Shown here piece after piece: positions 63,533-64,000 of a DNA stretch of 64,000 nt. The notes beneath the pieces are model-generated. The model had not been told where the DNA came from. It was given only the letters and a program-made list of their open reading frames with translations, and did no database searches. Made by a program: the position numbers and the translations under genes. Source of the DNA: Mesorhizobium sp. NBSH29 (GTDB lineage: Bacteria > Pseudomonadota > Alphaproteobacteria > Rhizobiales > Rhizobiaceae). How positions within the stretch are numbered: the stretch's first letter is position 1; each line of letters begins with the position of its first letter. Location of the stretch: assembly GCF_015500055.1 (NCBI RefSeq), contig NZ_CP045492.1:1188501-1252500 (forward strand). Reading direction: 5' to 3'.

Positions 63533-64000
63533 TCATCCCAGCGCTGCCACCATACGGTCCAGCGCCTTGCGGATCTCGTTTTCGTCGCGCATCACACACA
63601 TGCGAAGGAAGGACCGCGACGCATCGCCGAACAGGTAGCCGGGTGAAAGACCAACGCGGGAGGTTTCAAGAATATGCGCGCAGGCAGCCTTGGAATCTGG
63701 CTCTCTCTTCAGAGCGAAAAAAGCATACATTCCGCCTTTTGGTTTTGGCGGCAGCATTAGTGCATCAAGCGGCTCCAATGCGCTGTAGGTGAGATCGAGG
63801 CCACGTCTTGTGCGAGCCTTCAACTCCGCAACAAAGGACTCACCATGGCGTAATGCCGCCTCCGCGCCAGCTTGCGCAAAGGCTGCGGTACCACTGTTTG
63901 TATACTGCGTCATCGCCCCTATTTGCTCGGCTACGCCTGCCGGATGGGTCAGCCAGCCAACGCGCCAACCGGTCATCGCCCAAGCTTTCGAGAAGCTATT
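63533..64000 (-). CDS. Pyridoxal-phosphate-dependent aminotransferase, class I/II, 3' part
   Basis: The C-terminal 155 or so residues of a fold-type I aminotransferase; the gene continues beyond base 64000. The Schiff-base Lys is in NSFSKAWAMTGWRVGW at the very edge. The late MYAFFALKREP and FLRMCVMRDENEIRKALDRM are typical. It is cotranscribed in direction with the amino-acid receptor gene, so both may serve the same amino acid. Confidence 0.85.
   Translation of the reverse strand, partial: NSFSKAWAMTGWRVGWLTHPAGVAEQIGAMTQYTNSGTAAFAQAGAEAALRHGESFVAELKARTRRGLDLTYSALEPLDALMLPPKPKGGMYAFFALKREPDSKAACAHILETSRVGLSPGYLFGDASRSFLRMCVMRDENEIRKALDRMVAALG

Overview
The window reads as chromosome of an alphaproteobacterium of the Hyphomicrobiales (Rhizobiales), probably Phyllobacteriaceae/Mesorhizobium-like. 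The signs are a FixL whose haem His, haem-pocket Arg and kinase His sit at almost the numbers known from Sinorhizobium meliloti FixL, a CP4-type class II EPSP synthase, the aroA-cmk-rpsA gene order next to a TIGR02300 protein, high GC content and many solute-binding-protein ABC transporters. The genus is inferred, not shown.

Layout. 1-3.6 kb: 3' part of a MATE exporter, pncB, and a polytopic membrane protein. 3.7-8.4 kb: a five-gene branched-chain-amino-acid/amide type ABC operon. 8.4-11.0 kb (minus): a nitrate/sulfonate/taurine type ABC operon. 11.1-23.6 kb: a sugar locus with a LacI regulator and its operator, a CUT1 transporter, two pairs of TIM-barrel isomerase plus Gfo/Idh/MocA dehydrogenase, an aldo/keto reductase and a GH43 xylosidase-like enzyme. 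23.7-26.5 kb: a histone-H1-like protein, small proteins, and a tRNA/tmRNA-like scar with an XRE-regulator fragment. 26.7-34.9 kb: an oxygen/nitrogen-oxide locus. On the minus strand lie fixL, fixJ, a degenerate receiver, a Crp/Fnr (FixK-like) gene and a membrane-DUF305 fusion. On the plus strand lie pseudoazurin, nnrS and nirK, with identical NnrR-type palindromes before pseudoazurin and nirK. 34.9-42.5 kb: an accessory stretch ending at a tRNA-Ala 3' end, with an IS3 remnant, a six-gene minus-strand operon (amino-acid ABC transporter, cysteine hydrolase, DMT exporter) divergent from a LysR gene, and a 0.5-kb direct repeat carrying decayed copies of two of those genes. 42.5-47.4 kb: housekeeping genes (tRNA-Ala, TIGR02300 protein, aroA, cmk, rpsA). 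47.6-49.0 kb: a WYL regulator and a divergent unknown gene. 49.3-61.0 kb: a peptide-catabolism locus with DmpA-type (S58), M55 and M81 peptidases, a YtcJ-like amidohydrolase, a LysR regulator and a full Dpp/Opp transporter. 61.0-64.0 kb: a GH144/glycoamylase-like protein, an orphan polar amino-acid binding protein and a partial aminotransferase.

How the genes work together. FixL/FixJ would switch on the FixK-like regulator at low oxygen. Pseudoazurin would carry electrons to the copper nitrite reductase. The peptide locus combines uptake with peptidases known for D-, beta- or cyclic peptides, and is the best candidate here for a less-described catabolic system. A recurring structural theme is a hairpin without a U-tract directly after five of the six solute-binding-protein genes, which probably protects the binding-protein mRNA. 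No CRISPR array, prophage or intact transposase was seen.
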